Below the pieces are notes generated by a model that saw only the letters and a list, made by a program, of their open reading frames with translations, made no database searches and was not told where the DNA came from. From NCBI GenBank assembly GCA_032622095.1, contig CP136063.1, forward strand, positions 275,399,426 to 275,463,425: a stretch of 64,000 nucleotides of DNA, in the 5' to 3' direction. Both the position numbers and the translations under genes were made by a program. The DNA comes from Siphonodentalium dalli (lineage: Eukaryota; Mollusca; Scaphopoda; Gadilida; Siphonodentaliidae). How positions within the stretch are numbered: the first letter of the stretch is position 1; each line of letters begins with the position of its first letter. Below, one piece after another: positions 36,431 through 47,520 of this stretch.

Positions 36431-36681
36431 CCTTCATTAACTCTCCCACCCAGTTATAAAAGTATAAATTGAATGGTCTATTATTCATTTGGAGGAGTGT
36501 TCAGGGAAAATGAGCAGACGACAAACAAAAATATAATACAAGTGCAGAAGGATTCTTATTCATGGATGGGACACATTCAGATAAGTTCAATAAATGACAT
36601 GCTTATTTGTTGAACTTGTTATCTGAACATTTTCTAAGGGATAACTACTTGTCGATGAGCATTTAGAATAGAAAGGGTTAA
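36430..36681. mobile_element. MITE of the CATTTGGAGG/TTTAGTA family
   Basis: CTCTCCCACCCAGTTATAAA ... TATTATTCATTTGGAGG ... TTGTTATCTGAACATTTTC ... TTTAGAATAGAAAGGGTTAA. Acts as an uninterrupted comparison for 40677-41373. Confidence 0.65.
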
Positions 36682-36773
36682 AGTTGGTTGAACTTTCTGT
36701 GGTGACTCAGGGTTATAAAATAATTCTAACACGGAGACCAGTCAACAGGAGCTTCCGTCACAAGGAAATACTC

Positions 36774-37176
36774 AAGCCTGCAAATAATGTGTCTGTCATC
36801 TGCAGAATGAGGTCCCCAGAGGGTGATTTTAGTGACGCTATCCCGAACAGCGGGCTAGCATCACCAAATTCACCCTCTGGGAACCTCATTCTGCTTAGGC
36901 CTCAACTGCTATGGGAGACCTAGGATCAGATTGAAGTTCCCCAGTTGAAGTTGGTGATGTTCACCTATTGGGCACCTCGATTATGCATTTTATCTTCTGC
37001 AAATTAGGGGATATAGAAACTTCCTAGAAGGGAAAATGTAACTAAAAACAATGTGTTAATTTGAAACTATAGAAACTTCCCAGAAGATAGAGTGAGGTCT
37101 CCAGAGGGATAGCATCACTAAATTCACCCTCTGGGGACCTCATTCTGCAAATGACAGACACGCTATTTGCAGGCTT
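36774..37176. mobile_element. Mutator-like MITE with terminal hairpins (GAGGTCCCC family)
   Basis: Ends AAGCCTGCAAATAATGTG and CGCTATTTGCAGGCTT. Flanks GGAAATACTC and GGAAATAATT match at 8 of 10 positions, consistent with a 9-10-bp target duplication. The right hairpin is partly deleted. Confidence 0.8.
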
Positions 37177-37599
37177 GGAAATAATTTGATTTTCCTGATT
37201 TGTTCTCCTTGATGCAGGATAGAAAATGTGGCTATTTTTAGAACATTACAACATGTTTTATTTATGTTGTACATTATCTACACCTTTGTGTGAAATAGGT
37301 GTAACACCAGGGGTCATATTCACCAGTTTGGTTTATTTTATAGGTGGTTTATTTAATAGCGGTATAAAAATAATGGCCACTGTATCTGTGGTCCTCGCTG
37401 GTCATGATATAGTGATATCAGATAAGCTTATCATCGAGTCACTTGATGTAAGCAGCTACCATAGATACCAAAGGTGGTCAGTCTCGCCCAGCATAAACCA
37501 CCCGGACTATTTATTAACTCGTGAATAAATAATCTGGTGAATACTGAGCCCAGATGTTTCTCCAGTGTTTTTTTTTAATACGTCATATACGACGTCATA

Positions 37600-37818
37600 C
37601 AGTAATGCCCTAAGTAATCGACTCTTTAACCACAGCAGAATTATGGGTAACTTTTCAGGATTTAGTCGAAAATATGGCTTGTTGCCATTCATCGGAAAGC
37701 TCTCCCCGAGAGAGAGAGCTTTCCGATGAATGGCAACAAGCCATATTTCCGACTAAATCCTGAAATGTTACCCATAATTCTGCTGTGGTTAAAGAGTCGA
37801 TTACTTAGGGCATTACTG
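37600..37818. mobile_element. Foldback MITE, CAGTAATGCCC family, complete
   Basis: TA-flanked palindrome, centre AGCTCTCCCCGAGAGAGAGAG, arms about 100 bp. Confidence 0.85.
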
Positions 37819-37959
37819 TATCTGTGGGTGGGTATACAATTATTAAGTCATAACCAGTCTTCCATCTGACGATAGCATCAGGATTGCCATACATGTACTA
37901 GCAGGTCAATTCCCCTTATCCATAAACCAAATGGAGAGAGACCCAATTTGATAGCCTTT

Positions 37960-38031
37960 GAGAGCTTTCCGACTAAATCCTGAAAAATTACCCATAATTC
38001 TGCTGTGGTTAAGGAGTATAGGGCATTACTG
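37960..38031. mobile_element. Foldback MITE, CAGTAATGCCC family, right half only
   Basis: GAGCTTTCCGACTAAATCC ... GTATAGGGCATTACTG, without the left arm. Confidence 0.65.
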
Positions 38032-38388
38032 TGTATTCCTGAAATTTATTCTTCAGATTTTAAGTCATTTTTGAGTGAATATCAACAGATAACCAGCAAT
38101 GTTAGTAGTGTCCAATGAGCTTAGACATCTTGTGTGATTCTTCAATTCAGTGATAAGTTATTGAATTATAAGAGAGCTTCTACTTCTAGCTTGTGATTTG
38201 TAGGTTTTAGGGATTCCACTACCATTTTTGATAAAATGAATGTGGTTGCATGTGACCAATTTAAATATTTTGGCATGATGTTTTTAATTAAAAACATTTG
38301 GAAATTTAATTTATATGTCAAAACATGTTACCAGATAGTAGAGTGACAACATCAAATCACGTCAGCGGGTTTTTGGCGACATTAGGTA

Positions 38389-38587
38389 TTAACCCTTTCA
38401 GTGCCTAGTCCAATTTTTGTATCAACCCATATTTCCTTGATCATTTTTCAAATTTATTGATTATAGTAATGTGATACATTGATGGAAAGAGCTCTAATGT
38501 GTCACATTATTATAATCAATAAATTTGAAAAATGATCAAGAAAATATGGATTGATACAAAAATCGGACTTGGCACTGAAAGGGTTAA
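38389..38587. mobile_element. Type B ends around a different palindrome
   Basis: Both ends carry the type B arm (TTAACCCTTTCAGTGCC ... TTTTTGTATCAACCCATAT and inverse), but instead of the CCCTGTGCC module the centre is a palindrome of CCTTGATCATTTTTCAAATT with its complement. Confidence 0.8.
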
Positions 38588-39152
38588 GTGTTCAAACTGC
38601 AACTTCTACAGAGTTATATCCCTTTGGCTACCACTCTCATTATGAACAGTGAATGTGTTTGATTTGACGAGTTGTTCCCTACTTTCAAAGTTATGTTTGC
38701 GTTCTCTCATATGTTATTGTCGCTATGATATGTTGTCATATAACGTACACATTACAAGATACAAGTGGAACCTCTCTGTTAGGACTTCATTAATGTTGCC
38801 CAAGGGGGGCTTGTAACACGCTCAGTTGCCCCCTCATCCACACTGCCCTTATGGCGGCTATGCGCCATCTTATACTCGCCTGCTACACATCATGGTAGTA
38901 TACAAGAGATAACATTGCTCAGGAGTTTTCTGCATGATAGTAAATTGGGGGAATTTCTATAGTTCGATCCCCTTGTCTTTTGTATACTATTCTGACATAT
39001 CACAGGCATGTTTATAGGGATGGCACACAAGGGCAGTGCGGGTCGGGGCAGCAGAGCGTGTACAACTTACAAGTGCATCAATAAGTCATATCATTAACTT
39101 GATATCAAACAACCAGCGGAAGGAGCCAGTCAAAATAACTTAAATTTCTATA

Positions 39153-39322
39153 CAGTAATGCCCTAAATAATCGACACCTTAACCACAGCAGAATTATGGG
39201 TTATTTTTCAGGATTTAGTTGGAAATATGGCTTGTGACAACAAGCCATATTTCTGACTAAATCCTGAAAAATTACCCATAATTCTGCTGTGGTTAAGAAG
39301 TCGATTATTTAGGGCATTACTG
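39153..39322. mobile_element. Foldback MITE, CAGTAATGCCC family, at sulfotransferase splice donor
   Basis: TA-flanked palindrome with centre GGCTTGTGACAACAAGCC. On the minus strand its TA site lies five bases into the intron that follows exon 2 (GTACC-TA-CAGT). Confidence 0.85.
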
Positions 39323-39329
39323 TAGGTAC

Positions 39330-39645
39330 CTTCTGGATCCATTTAGCAATGTGAGCTTAGAATCATATTCCATGGCAGATATATCCAGTCTTCTCAGTGG
39401 TTCGTACACATAGAATACACCGTCGTATTGCTGTAATATGTCTCCTAATAATGAAGATCCACTTCTCATATACGAAACAATCAGGATATTCTTACTCCTG
39501 CCCTCTGTCCTGGAGAATGTTTTTAAACTTAGGCGAATCTCATCTTTCATAGAGCCATGTTCTTCATTGACATCGACTTGAATCTCTGGGCATGGGATGG
39601 TATCTTCGTTGACATCGACTTGAATCTCTGGGCATGGGATGGTAT
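39330..39645 (-). CDS. Carbohydrate sulfotransferase, PAPS 5'-phosphosulfate-binding exon
   Basis: Starts after acceptor TAATTTCAAG and ends AGAAG|GTACC. It begins with an in-frame 42-nt tandem duplication encoding DTIPCPEIQVDVNE twice (residues 20-33 and 34-47 counting from the ATG at 42287), a stem region where length variation is tolerable. The catalytic core then starts: NILIVSYMRSGSSLLGDIL (72-90) is the P-loop-like 5'-phosphosulfate-binding motif of PAPS-dependent sulfotransferases, and FYVYEPLRRL (97-106) matches the conserved stretch after it in the Gal/GalNAc/GlcNAc 6-O-sulfotransferase group. Family role: transfer of sulfate from PAPS to sugar hydroxyls in the Golgi lumen. A foldback MITE lies a few bases inside the following intron. 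Confidence 0.88.
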
Positions 39646-39828
39646 CTTGAAATTATAGAGAAAGAAGCAGAGTGAGCATATTTTATCCAGTCAGGCAAAA
39701 CAGCAAGTTTGTCTATAATCAATTAATTCATATATACACCATATAGTCATATTCATTCATGGTATCTAATTTCATAAGTAACTTTTCTGATTAAAGTACT
39801 GGGATAATAATTATCCATTGTAGATAAA

Positions 39829-40221
39829 TTAAAGGTACTCAATCCGATTAAGCACCTATAAATTACTATTTATTTGGCTTCGGGGGGGGTCAAAAATATT
39901 TGATTCGAGTCGAGGAGTAATCAGATATCGATTTTTGAAATTTATTAATTTTTGGAGATGTGGTCCACTTCCACGTCTCAAATGGACAAATTGCGGGTGT
40001 AAGATGGATAGCTCTAAAATCAAGTGGTTATTATCAACAATAATAATAAATTTTCCGTTTGAGACGCAGAAGTGGCTCACATCTCCAAAAATTTCAAAAA
40101 TTGATATCTGATCACTCTGAGCTTTGAAGGGTGGGTTCCTCGACTCGAATCAAATATTTTTTACCCCCGAAGCCAAAGAAATAGTAATTTATGGGTGCTT
40201 AATCGGATTGAGTACCTTTAA
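39829..40221. mobile_element. TTAA MITE, AGGTACTCAATCCGAT family, in sulfotransferase intron 1
   Basis: TTAAAGGTACTCAATCCGAT ... ATCGGATTGAGTACCTTTAA; well-preserved, with an inner block TTGCGGGTGTAAGATGGATA also present in the copy at 22822. Confidence 0.8.
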
Positions 40222-40230
40222 CACTTTTTT

Positions 40231-40810
40231 TATAGTAAATACTCATTGACGAGTAGTTCCCTATAGTAAATACTCATTGACGAGTAGTTCCCTATACTAA
40301 ATACTCATAGTTCCCTATAGTAAATACTCATTGACGAGTAGTTCTCTATACTAAATACTCATTGAAGAGTAGTTCCCTATACTAAATACTCATTGACGAG
40401 TAGTTCCCTATACTAAATACTCATTGACGAGTAGTTCCCTATACTAAATACTCATTGACGAGTAGTTCCATTGATGAGTAGTTCCATTAACGAGTAGTTC
40501 CCTATGCTAAATACTCATTGACGAGTAGTTCCATTGACGAGTAGTTCCCTATACTAAATACTCATTGACGAGTAGTTCCCTATACTAAATACTCATTGAC
40601 GAGTAGTTCCCTATACTAAATACTCATTGACGAGTAGTTCCCCATACTAAATACTCATTGACGAGTAGTTCCATTATTAACCCTTTCTATACTAAATACT
40701 CATTGACGAGTAGTTCCATTACTAACCCTTTATTATACTAAATACTCATTGACGAGTAGTTCCCTTATTAACCCTTTCTATACTAAATACTCATTGATGA
40801 TTCGTTCCAT
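40231..40810. repeat. 31-bp satellite derived from a MITE end
   Basis: About 17 units of ATACTAAATACTCATTGACG with AGTAGTTCCCT; later units alternate with ATTAACCCTTTCT. The unit equals the terminal repeat of the adjoining element at 40677-41373. Confidence 0.88.
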
Positions 40811-41373
40811 TAGGAAATATTCAGACATTCATTTGGTTGAACTTATTATCTGATCATTTCCCAATAATAAATATGCACTTTCTATTATCTGTCGTCTGCT
40901 TATGTTTCCTAAACATCCCACCAGATGAATAATAGGCCATTCCAATATATACTTTTGAAGACATATTATGGACTTGTTCGGGTGCGTTAAATTGATAAGT
41001 TAGTGCTCAGGCACTATGCCCACCTGGAAAATGTAGCATTCCACTAACATCCCCGAAAATTTCAAAGAAATAGACCACATCACTCCATAGAAAACATATA
41101 TCGTCAGAACTACGCACAATTGTAAATATTTACATCTTGATTCGGGATGCAACTATCGTCGATAATCTAACACATGATTTCACCATCGCGAGTCATTGCA
41201 TTTAATTAATATATAAGAATGATGATATGTATCGTCAATTTGGATTAATATTCATAACAAGTACATGTAACTACTTTGAGCAAGATTATTCTCAATTTCT
41301 CTTTGATCACCCTACCGGAGTGTTTCACATCACTTTAATAACTGATGGGAGAATTTAGTAAAGAAAGGGTTAA
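40677..41373. mobile_element. MITE of the TTTAGTA family with a nested element
   Basis: TTAACCCTTTCTATACTAAAT ... ATTTAGTAAAGAAAGGGTTAA. About 40957-41338 is a separate dispersed element. Uninterrupted paralogues at 36430 and 22640 lack it. Confidence 0.7.
40957..41338. mobile_element. Dispersed element, GTGATGTGAAACACTCC family (nested, reverse)
   Basis: Reads in reverse TTAAAGTGATGTGAAACACT ... ATTGCATTTAATTAATATA ... CCATAATATG. Related copies at 49577-50455 and 56779-57112. No coding capacity seen. Confidence 0.65.
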
Positions 41374-41501
41374 ACTATTTTTATAGACAAATCTACAGTT
41401 TCTAGTCCTGATTATGGAGGTCTTTTTATTTGTTTGACATGTGCATGTAGCACATAAAAGTCATAATTAGATACATATCTCAGTTGGGAACGTCTATAAT
41501 T

Positions 41502-41906
41502 TTAAAGATACATAATCCAAATTATTGCTCCTGAATTATGCTATTTATTTGGCTTTGGGGGCAAAAAATATTTGATTAAAGTAGAGGAACCCACCCATCA
41601 AAGCTCAGAGTTATCAGATACATGTATCAATTTTTTTAAATCTGTTATTTTTCACCATCTGGAATATTTGGTGGCCAAGCATATATTCGACAAGCCAACT
41701 GACATACTCTTGATTCCAAATTGCGTTGAACAAAATGTTTATTAATAACACGTTTTGGAAAATTTTATACTGGAGTTGACAGTGGTTAGCATTATTTTTT
41801 TGGTAATTAATCGATTCTGATAACTAAAGCGTCTTTTGAAGAAATAGTGTTGTTGCTGTTGGAATCCAATGATACGGGGCCATCGAATCAAATTATGTAC
41901 CTTTAA
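41502..41906. mobile_element. Diverged TTAA MITE, AGGTACTCAATCCGAT family
   Basis: Ends TTAAAGATACATAATCCAAA and AATTATGTACCTTTAA; internal blocks resemble the copy at 6889. Confidence 0.6.
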
Positions 41907-42229
41907 ATAATTTCATAGATGTATCAGGATGTATGTGTTAAAATCTAGTCTGAGTTGGAAAATACTAATGACAATAGTTTTAGGATTAAGAATTGGAAAA
42001 AAATATTGATATAAAATTAATTAATCTGGTAATAATCTATGTCCACTCCTCAAATACATGTTATATGATCCCACCTGTTATGATATGCACAGGCAAAGCT
42101 ATGAGGTGACAGTTAAAACATAATTCTACCTGTCCCTTAAATTGACAAGCAGTAATTTCAGGATATTTCAAGCCCTGTAGTGATCGACTTTATAGACTTT
42201 GACGAATAGTAAGTGTGATTAAAGCTCAC

Positions 42230-42318
42230 CCAACATTATAGTAATCCAAATCACACCAGCAATAGCTGCTATCCACACAAGGCGCATATTCACTTTACAC
42301 TGATAAATCCTTATTTTC
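42230..42318 (-). CDS. Carbohydrate sulfotransferase, signal-anchor exon
   Basis: First recognised coding exon of the minus-strand sulfotransferase. The ATG at 42287-42285 starts a run MRLVWIAAIAGVIWITIML, a single hydrophobic helix expected of a type II Golgi membrane protein. It ends TTGG|GTGAG, so one base is carried to the next exon. Upstream of the ATG the frame stays open to an acceptor-like CTTTACAG at 42320-42319, giving KIRIYQCKVN before the Met. Those basic residues would suit the cytoplasmic side of a signal anchor, so the true start may lie in an earlier exon that I could not find. The frame and phase agree exactly with exons 2 and 3. A minisatellite begins less than 20 bp upstream. 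Confidence 0.75.
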
Positions 42319-42335
42319 CTGTAAAGTAAAAATAC

Positions 42336-42823
42336 CATATCAAACACAAAATCTATATATGAGTAGGATATGTCTGTACAAAATACCATATATCAAACAC
42401 AAAATACCATATATCAAACACAAAATACCATATCAAACACAAAATCGATATATGAGTAGGATATGTCTGTACAAAATACCATATATCAAACACAAAATCT
42501 ATATATGAGTAGGATATGTCTGTACAAAATACCATATATCAAACACAAAATACCATATATCAAACACAAAATACCATATATCAAACACAAAATACCATAT
42601 ATCAAACACAAAATACCATATCAAACACAAAATCTATATATGATTAGGATATGTCTGTACATAATACCATATATCAAACACAAAATCTATATATGAGTAG
42701 GATATGTCTGTACATAATACCATATATCAAACACAAAATCTATATATGAGTAGGATATGTCTGTACATAATACCATATATCAAACACAAAATCTATATAT
42801 GAGTAGGATATGTCTGTACATAA
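42336..42823. repeat. Compound minisatellite
   Basis: Alternation of ATACCATATATCAAACACAA units with a longer unit containing TATATGAGTAGGATATGTCTG. It begins 18 bp upstream of the sulfotransferase signal-anchor exon (minus strand), in the position of intron or promoter. Confidence 0.88.
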
Positions 42824-43219
42824 TCGAATATTCAAGATAAAAAAAGAAATATTTGAGATAAAAAGTTTAAAATTAAAGATAAAAAGTTGAATGTGTATGT
42901 TGAAAAATGGCTGACGTAAATATTGTATGCGGTAGCTTTTTGTACTTTGTACTTTATTAGGTGTTGGTACTTGGTTTGCACATGACATGGCTGATCTTGT
43001 GATCACCATCTTTGGAAAGGTCACACGACCACTGACTTCTATATGTATATTTTCATAAAACATTTTCCAAGTTCAGGTCCTATAACTCATGCATGGCTGA
43101 GAAATTTCTCAGGCAGACAAACTTTAGTATCTTATTGGAGTTTTGTCGGTAATTCCACTGTAGCAGTAAAGTTTACATAACAATGGTTTTCATATGCGAA
43201 ATCACATTCCTGGAGAGTT

Positions 43220-44150
43220 AATTAATAATGAAAACAAGAGGTACGCTGTCGCGTGGCATTTGCCCCGACCGTAGCAATTCGGATTAAGCATGGACGAAAC
43301 TGCGGATATCCGAGGAGGTATATATAACCATTCCAAAAGAAGTTCGTACTAGAAATTCCGGAAACCCAAAAACAAGCGATCCGGAAACCCAAAAACAAGC
43401 GAAAATTCAAATTTTCTAAGTTGAAAAAAAGGGCCATAACATCATCAGATCATACCCAAATTCGCACTTGACATGTATTTTCATATAACTGATCCACAAA
43501 AATATGGGATTTGCAATCATACCACCAAAGCTCACGCTATCATCTGGAAACCCCAAAAAAACAAGAGAAAAATTGAATTTTCTAAGTAAAAAAAGGGCCA
43601 TAACTCTGGTGAAAATGGGTGGACGAAACTCGTGCTATGCATGTAGCTGTTCCCCCATGCTGCTCTATGACCATACCAAATATCAGCTAAATCTGCCCAG
43701 CGGTTGCTGAACAATAATGCAAAATGTTTGTACAGACGGACAAAATTGAAATTTTCTAAGTTGAAAAAAGGGCCATAACTCTGGCAAAAATCATCAGATC
43801 ATACCCAAATTCGCACTTGACATGTATTTTCATATAACTGATCCACAAAAATACGGGATTTGCAATCGTACCACCAAAACTCGCGCTATCATCTGGAAAC
43901 CCCAAAAAACAAGAGAAAAATTGAATTTTCTAAGTAAAAAAAGGGCCATAACTCTGGTGAAAATGGGTGGACGAAACCCGCGCTATGCATGTAGCTGTTC
44001 CCCCATGCTGCTCTATCACCATACCAAATATCAGCTAAATCTGCCCAGCGGTTGCTGAACAATAATGCAAAATGTTTGTACGGACGGACAAAATTGAATT
44101 TTCTAAGTAAAAAAAGGGCCATAACTCTGGTGAAAATGAGTCTAAATCCC
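43220..44150. repeat. About 345-bp tandem repeat, mollusc-type
   Basis: Two and a fraction units sharing GGGCCATAACTCTGGTGAAA, CATGTAGCTGTTCCCCCATG and TCTGCCCAGCGGTTGCTGA. Short open frames repeat from unit to unit and are not genes. Confidence 0.7.
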
Positions 44151-44539
44151 CCACCAAAAATTTGACATTGATAAGGGAAGAGACTTTGGCTTGGTTTATA
44201 GCTGCATAGTTAACCCTGATCATATATGAGCCAGCAGGATATAGTGGGACCATTGATGTCTTTCTAAATCCAGAGAGATGCAGACAATATGTCCATAATG
44301 CATGAGATAATAACAAATAACTTACATGATCTTGCTGTAACACTTCTGTCAAACAATGAATGTCTATAAAGTTAACATGGGTGCTTTATAGCTGTTCAAA
44401 TATTATTCTTGAAACCTGAACTGCTCTGCTATATGTGACCTCTGAAATACTGTTTACACAAAAGGCAATGTGTTGAGGCACTTTCAAAATATTACATTGA
44501 TGTGGTCAGAGCTAGAATTTTATACCCAGTGAGATTTTT

Positions 44540-45110
44540 CTGTACCAAGCAGGGGGCGGGGGGGGTCGGAAAAAAATTTCAGGCACGTATGGCATTTTTT
44601 CCCTTTCGATCATTTTTTGTACCCACCCACCCCCACCGCCAAATTTTTTTTCCGTTTTCGGCAGTTTTTTCCGACCATTTTTTGACACCCACCCCCCCTT
44701 TTAACACTAAAACAGAGATTTGCGGGGGGAAATTCACTGTAAACAGCTGTATATGAACTTCTGTGCATACTATTTATCATGGATGTTAACATGGACATGT
44801 AAATAGGAATGAGTCATTTTGAAGTCATTCAGCCAAAAAAACATGGCCACCAGCGGCCATCTTGGATTTCAAAATTTGCAACAAAATACAACACGATAAC
44901 TGCCTGCAGTCAGTTTACCAGTTAGAATTACATTATTTCTCTCATTCAAAGTGGTTTTGAAGCCCAACTCATTGCCAAAACACTAAAAAACAAGCAGGAA
45001 TTTTTTATTTTTTTTAGTTGCGGAAAAAATTGCTTGTTGGTGGCTTTGACCACCCACCCACCCCGGCATATGTGCCGGAATTTTTTTTCACCCCCCCCCC
45101 CCCTGTACCA
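44540..45110. repeat. G/C-run repeat with inverted arms
   Basis: GGGGGCGGGGGGGTCGG near 44550 and CCCCCCCCCC near 45095 border CCACCCACCC/TTTTTTCCG tracts, related to 5730-6600. A GTACCAAGCAG/GTACCAAGTGAG repeat lies at both sides. Confidence 0.5.
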
Positions 45111-45242
45111 AGTGAGATTAAATTGCATAAATGTTGCACATGATATAACTGAAAATCTTTTTATGGCGGATGGACAGATCTCAGCCAGATGTCTTCTTGC
45201 CTCCAAATGAAGTACAAAATACATGATAAATTCCATGTTTGG

Positions 45243-45632
45243 TTAACCCTTTACCCAACAGAAGGGCCCTGTGCCAATGCATTCTCTTATATATGCGAGT
45301 CGACCATAGGTCGCCTCGCATATATAAGAGAATGCATTGGCTTAACACATTAAAAATTATAAAATTGTTTAAGAATGTAAGAAAAAATGGTAAAAAGTGT
45401 TAAAAAAAGATTTTTTTTAGGCCAATGCATTCTCTTATATATGCGAGGCGACCTATGGTCGACTCGCATATATAAGAGAATGCATTGGCACAGGGCATAA
45501 CTGTAACCATCACAATGGGGTCAATGAACCGGTTCCAATGATATCCATATTTGTATGGTTCTATTGAGACAGACCGAAGATATTTTAGGCTGTTGAAGCT
45601 TTATTTGGCCGGTTTGTTTGGTAAAGGGTTAA
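45243..45632. mobile_element. Double-hairpin MITE, type A (uninterrupted reference copy)
   Basis: TTAACCCTTTACCCAACAGA, hairpins at about 45274-45342 and 45420-45489, long right arm, end GGTAAAGGGTTAA. Contains the single TTAA (45341-45344 region) that is duplicated around the insert in the copy at 10520. Confidence 0.9.
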
Positions 45633-46099
45633 ATTGGATGCAACTGAAGAGACCACCTCTGGTGCTGGCATAACCCCCCATGGTGCCAAATTGAAGCATG
45701 GACATAAACTAAATTTTAAATAAACAAAGAAGGATAACTCTAAACTAAGATTTCCGGATAAACAAAGAAGAATAACTCTAGAATGGAAAATGTGAATGTA
45801 ACATGTCCCTCTTTTGAAAGCAGTCATAATGTCAAAACAATACAAAATTTCCTTCAGATCCGAGGATAACCCATGGCTGTATGCCTGGACAGACATACAT
45901 TCAATTCACTGTACCCCCCCCCCCCCCCCCCCCCCACATTATTATTCGAAATGTTTGAGTATAAGAATATCAGATTCAGATATTAGAACTTGACAGTTAT
46001 TTCACATCTGCATGTGTGTATTCTGTATTGGTCATGAGGTTTGTGATTAGTTAAACTACTGGGTATGAACTATTAGTACACCACACCACAGGGATGTGA

Positions 46100-47480
46100 C
46101 TGGAGAGGGCGTTCCAACTTTAAATTTACATTTAAAGGCTCGGATGGTCTTTGTTATAGATTCTAATTTAGAAATAAGTTCAAATAAGAATTACCAAATT
46201 ATGAAAGTTTCCCCAAGAATATACTAAATTTCATGATGATCAGACGAAAGGTACGACCTGTGGCCCGTGCTAATGGATTGAATTTTGAAATCCAAGATGG
46301 CCACTGTTGGGCATGTTTTTTTGCTGAATGACTTGTTCCCATCTACATGTCAATGTCATCAGCTATGACAAATTTCATAATGATCCGACCTAAGGTACAA
46401 CCTATAGCCTGTGCCAAATGATTTAGTCATGCAAATAGTAAAATCCAAGATGGCTGCCAGCGGCCATGTTTTATGGCCGAATGACCCCAAAATGACTCGT
46501 TCCAATCTACATGTCAATATTAACATCCACGACAAATTTCATGATGATCAGACCTGTAGCCCATGCTAATGGATTGAATTTTGAAATCAAAGATGGCCAC
46601 TGCTTTTTTTTGCCGGATGACCCCAAAATTATTCGTTCCCATCTACATGTCAAAGTTAACATCCATGACAAATTCATGATGAACCGACCAAAGGTACGAC
46701 CTGTAGCCCGTGTCAAAGGATTTAGTCATGCAAAGAGTAAAATCCGAGATGGCTGCCAGCGGCCATGTTTTATGGCTGAATGACCCCAATATTAACATCC
46801 ATGACAAATTTCATGATGATCAGACGAACATAGTACAACCTGTAGCCCGTACTAATGGATTGAATTTTGAAATCCAAGATGGCCATGATTTTTTGCCGAA
46901 TGACCCCAATGTGACTCGTTCCCATCTACATGTCAATGTCAACAGCTGTGATATGACCAAAGGTACTACCTGTAGCCCGTGCTAAAGGAAATTGACAGAT
47001 GCACACATGCATACACGACGATGGATACCAAGCCATGGCAATAGCTCAAACTTTAGAAAGTAAAGTTGAGCTGAAAATGCAGACTGTAGGGTCTGCCTAA
47101 TTCAAATTTGAAATCCAAGATGGCTGCCAGAAGCCTTGTTTTTTTTAACAAATTTTGAAAGAAAAAAAAAGATAATCTCCCATCAAGAGGTCACCCCAAG
47201 GATCCCTATGAAGTTTGGCGACGATTGGATTAAAAAAATTGACTGGAAAAAGACAAAATACAGGCTCAGATAAAAGTATCCCATGATGTACAATTCTATG
47301 TCGAAAAATGGCAATAACTCCACCAAAATGAGTACAACCGAACTCAACATCGCAGGTGCACAGTTGCATACGCTGGTTGAAATATGTTCCAAGTTTAAAA
47401 CAAATTGACCATGAGATTGACAGAATACAGACTCGGACAAAGTTCCAGACGGACGGACACATGAGTTCTCTGACTGAATG
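46100..47480. repeat. Tandemly arranged CCAAGATGGC repeats
   Basis: At least four partial units of about 250-280 bp with TTTCATGATGATCAGAC, GGTACGACCTGTAGCCCG, AATCCAAGATGGC(T/C)GCCAG and CGTTCCCATCTACATGTCAA. Frames across it are low value. A short C run lies before it at 45915-45934. Confidence 0.65.
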
Positions 47481-47520
47481 TCAGGAGACGAGAGGCCGAT
47501 CACGATCAGCAGATGTTTAA

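Noticed and set aside
40231-40810. CRISPR-like array
   Set aside because: Direct 31-bp repeats without unique spacers in a eukaryotic context; it is a satellite derived from a MITE end.
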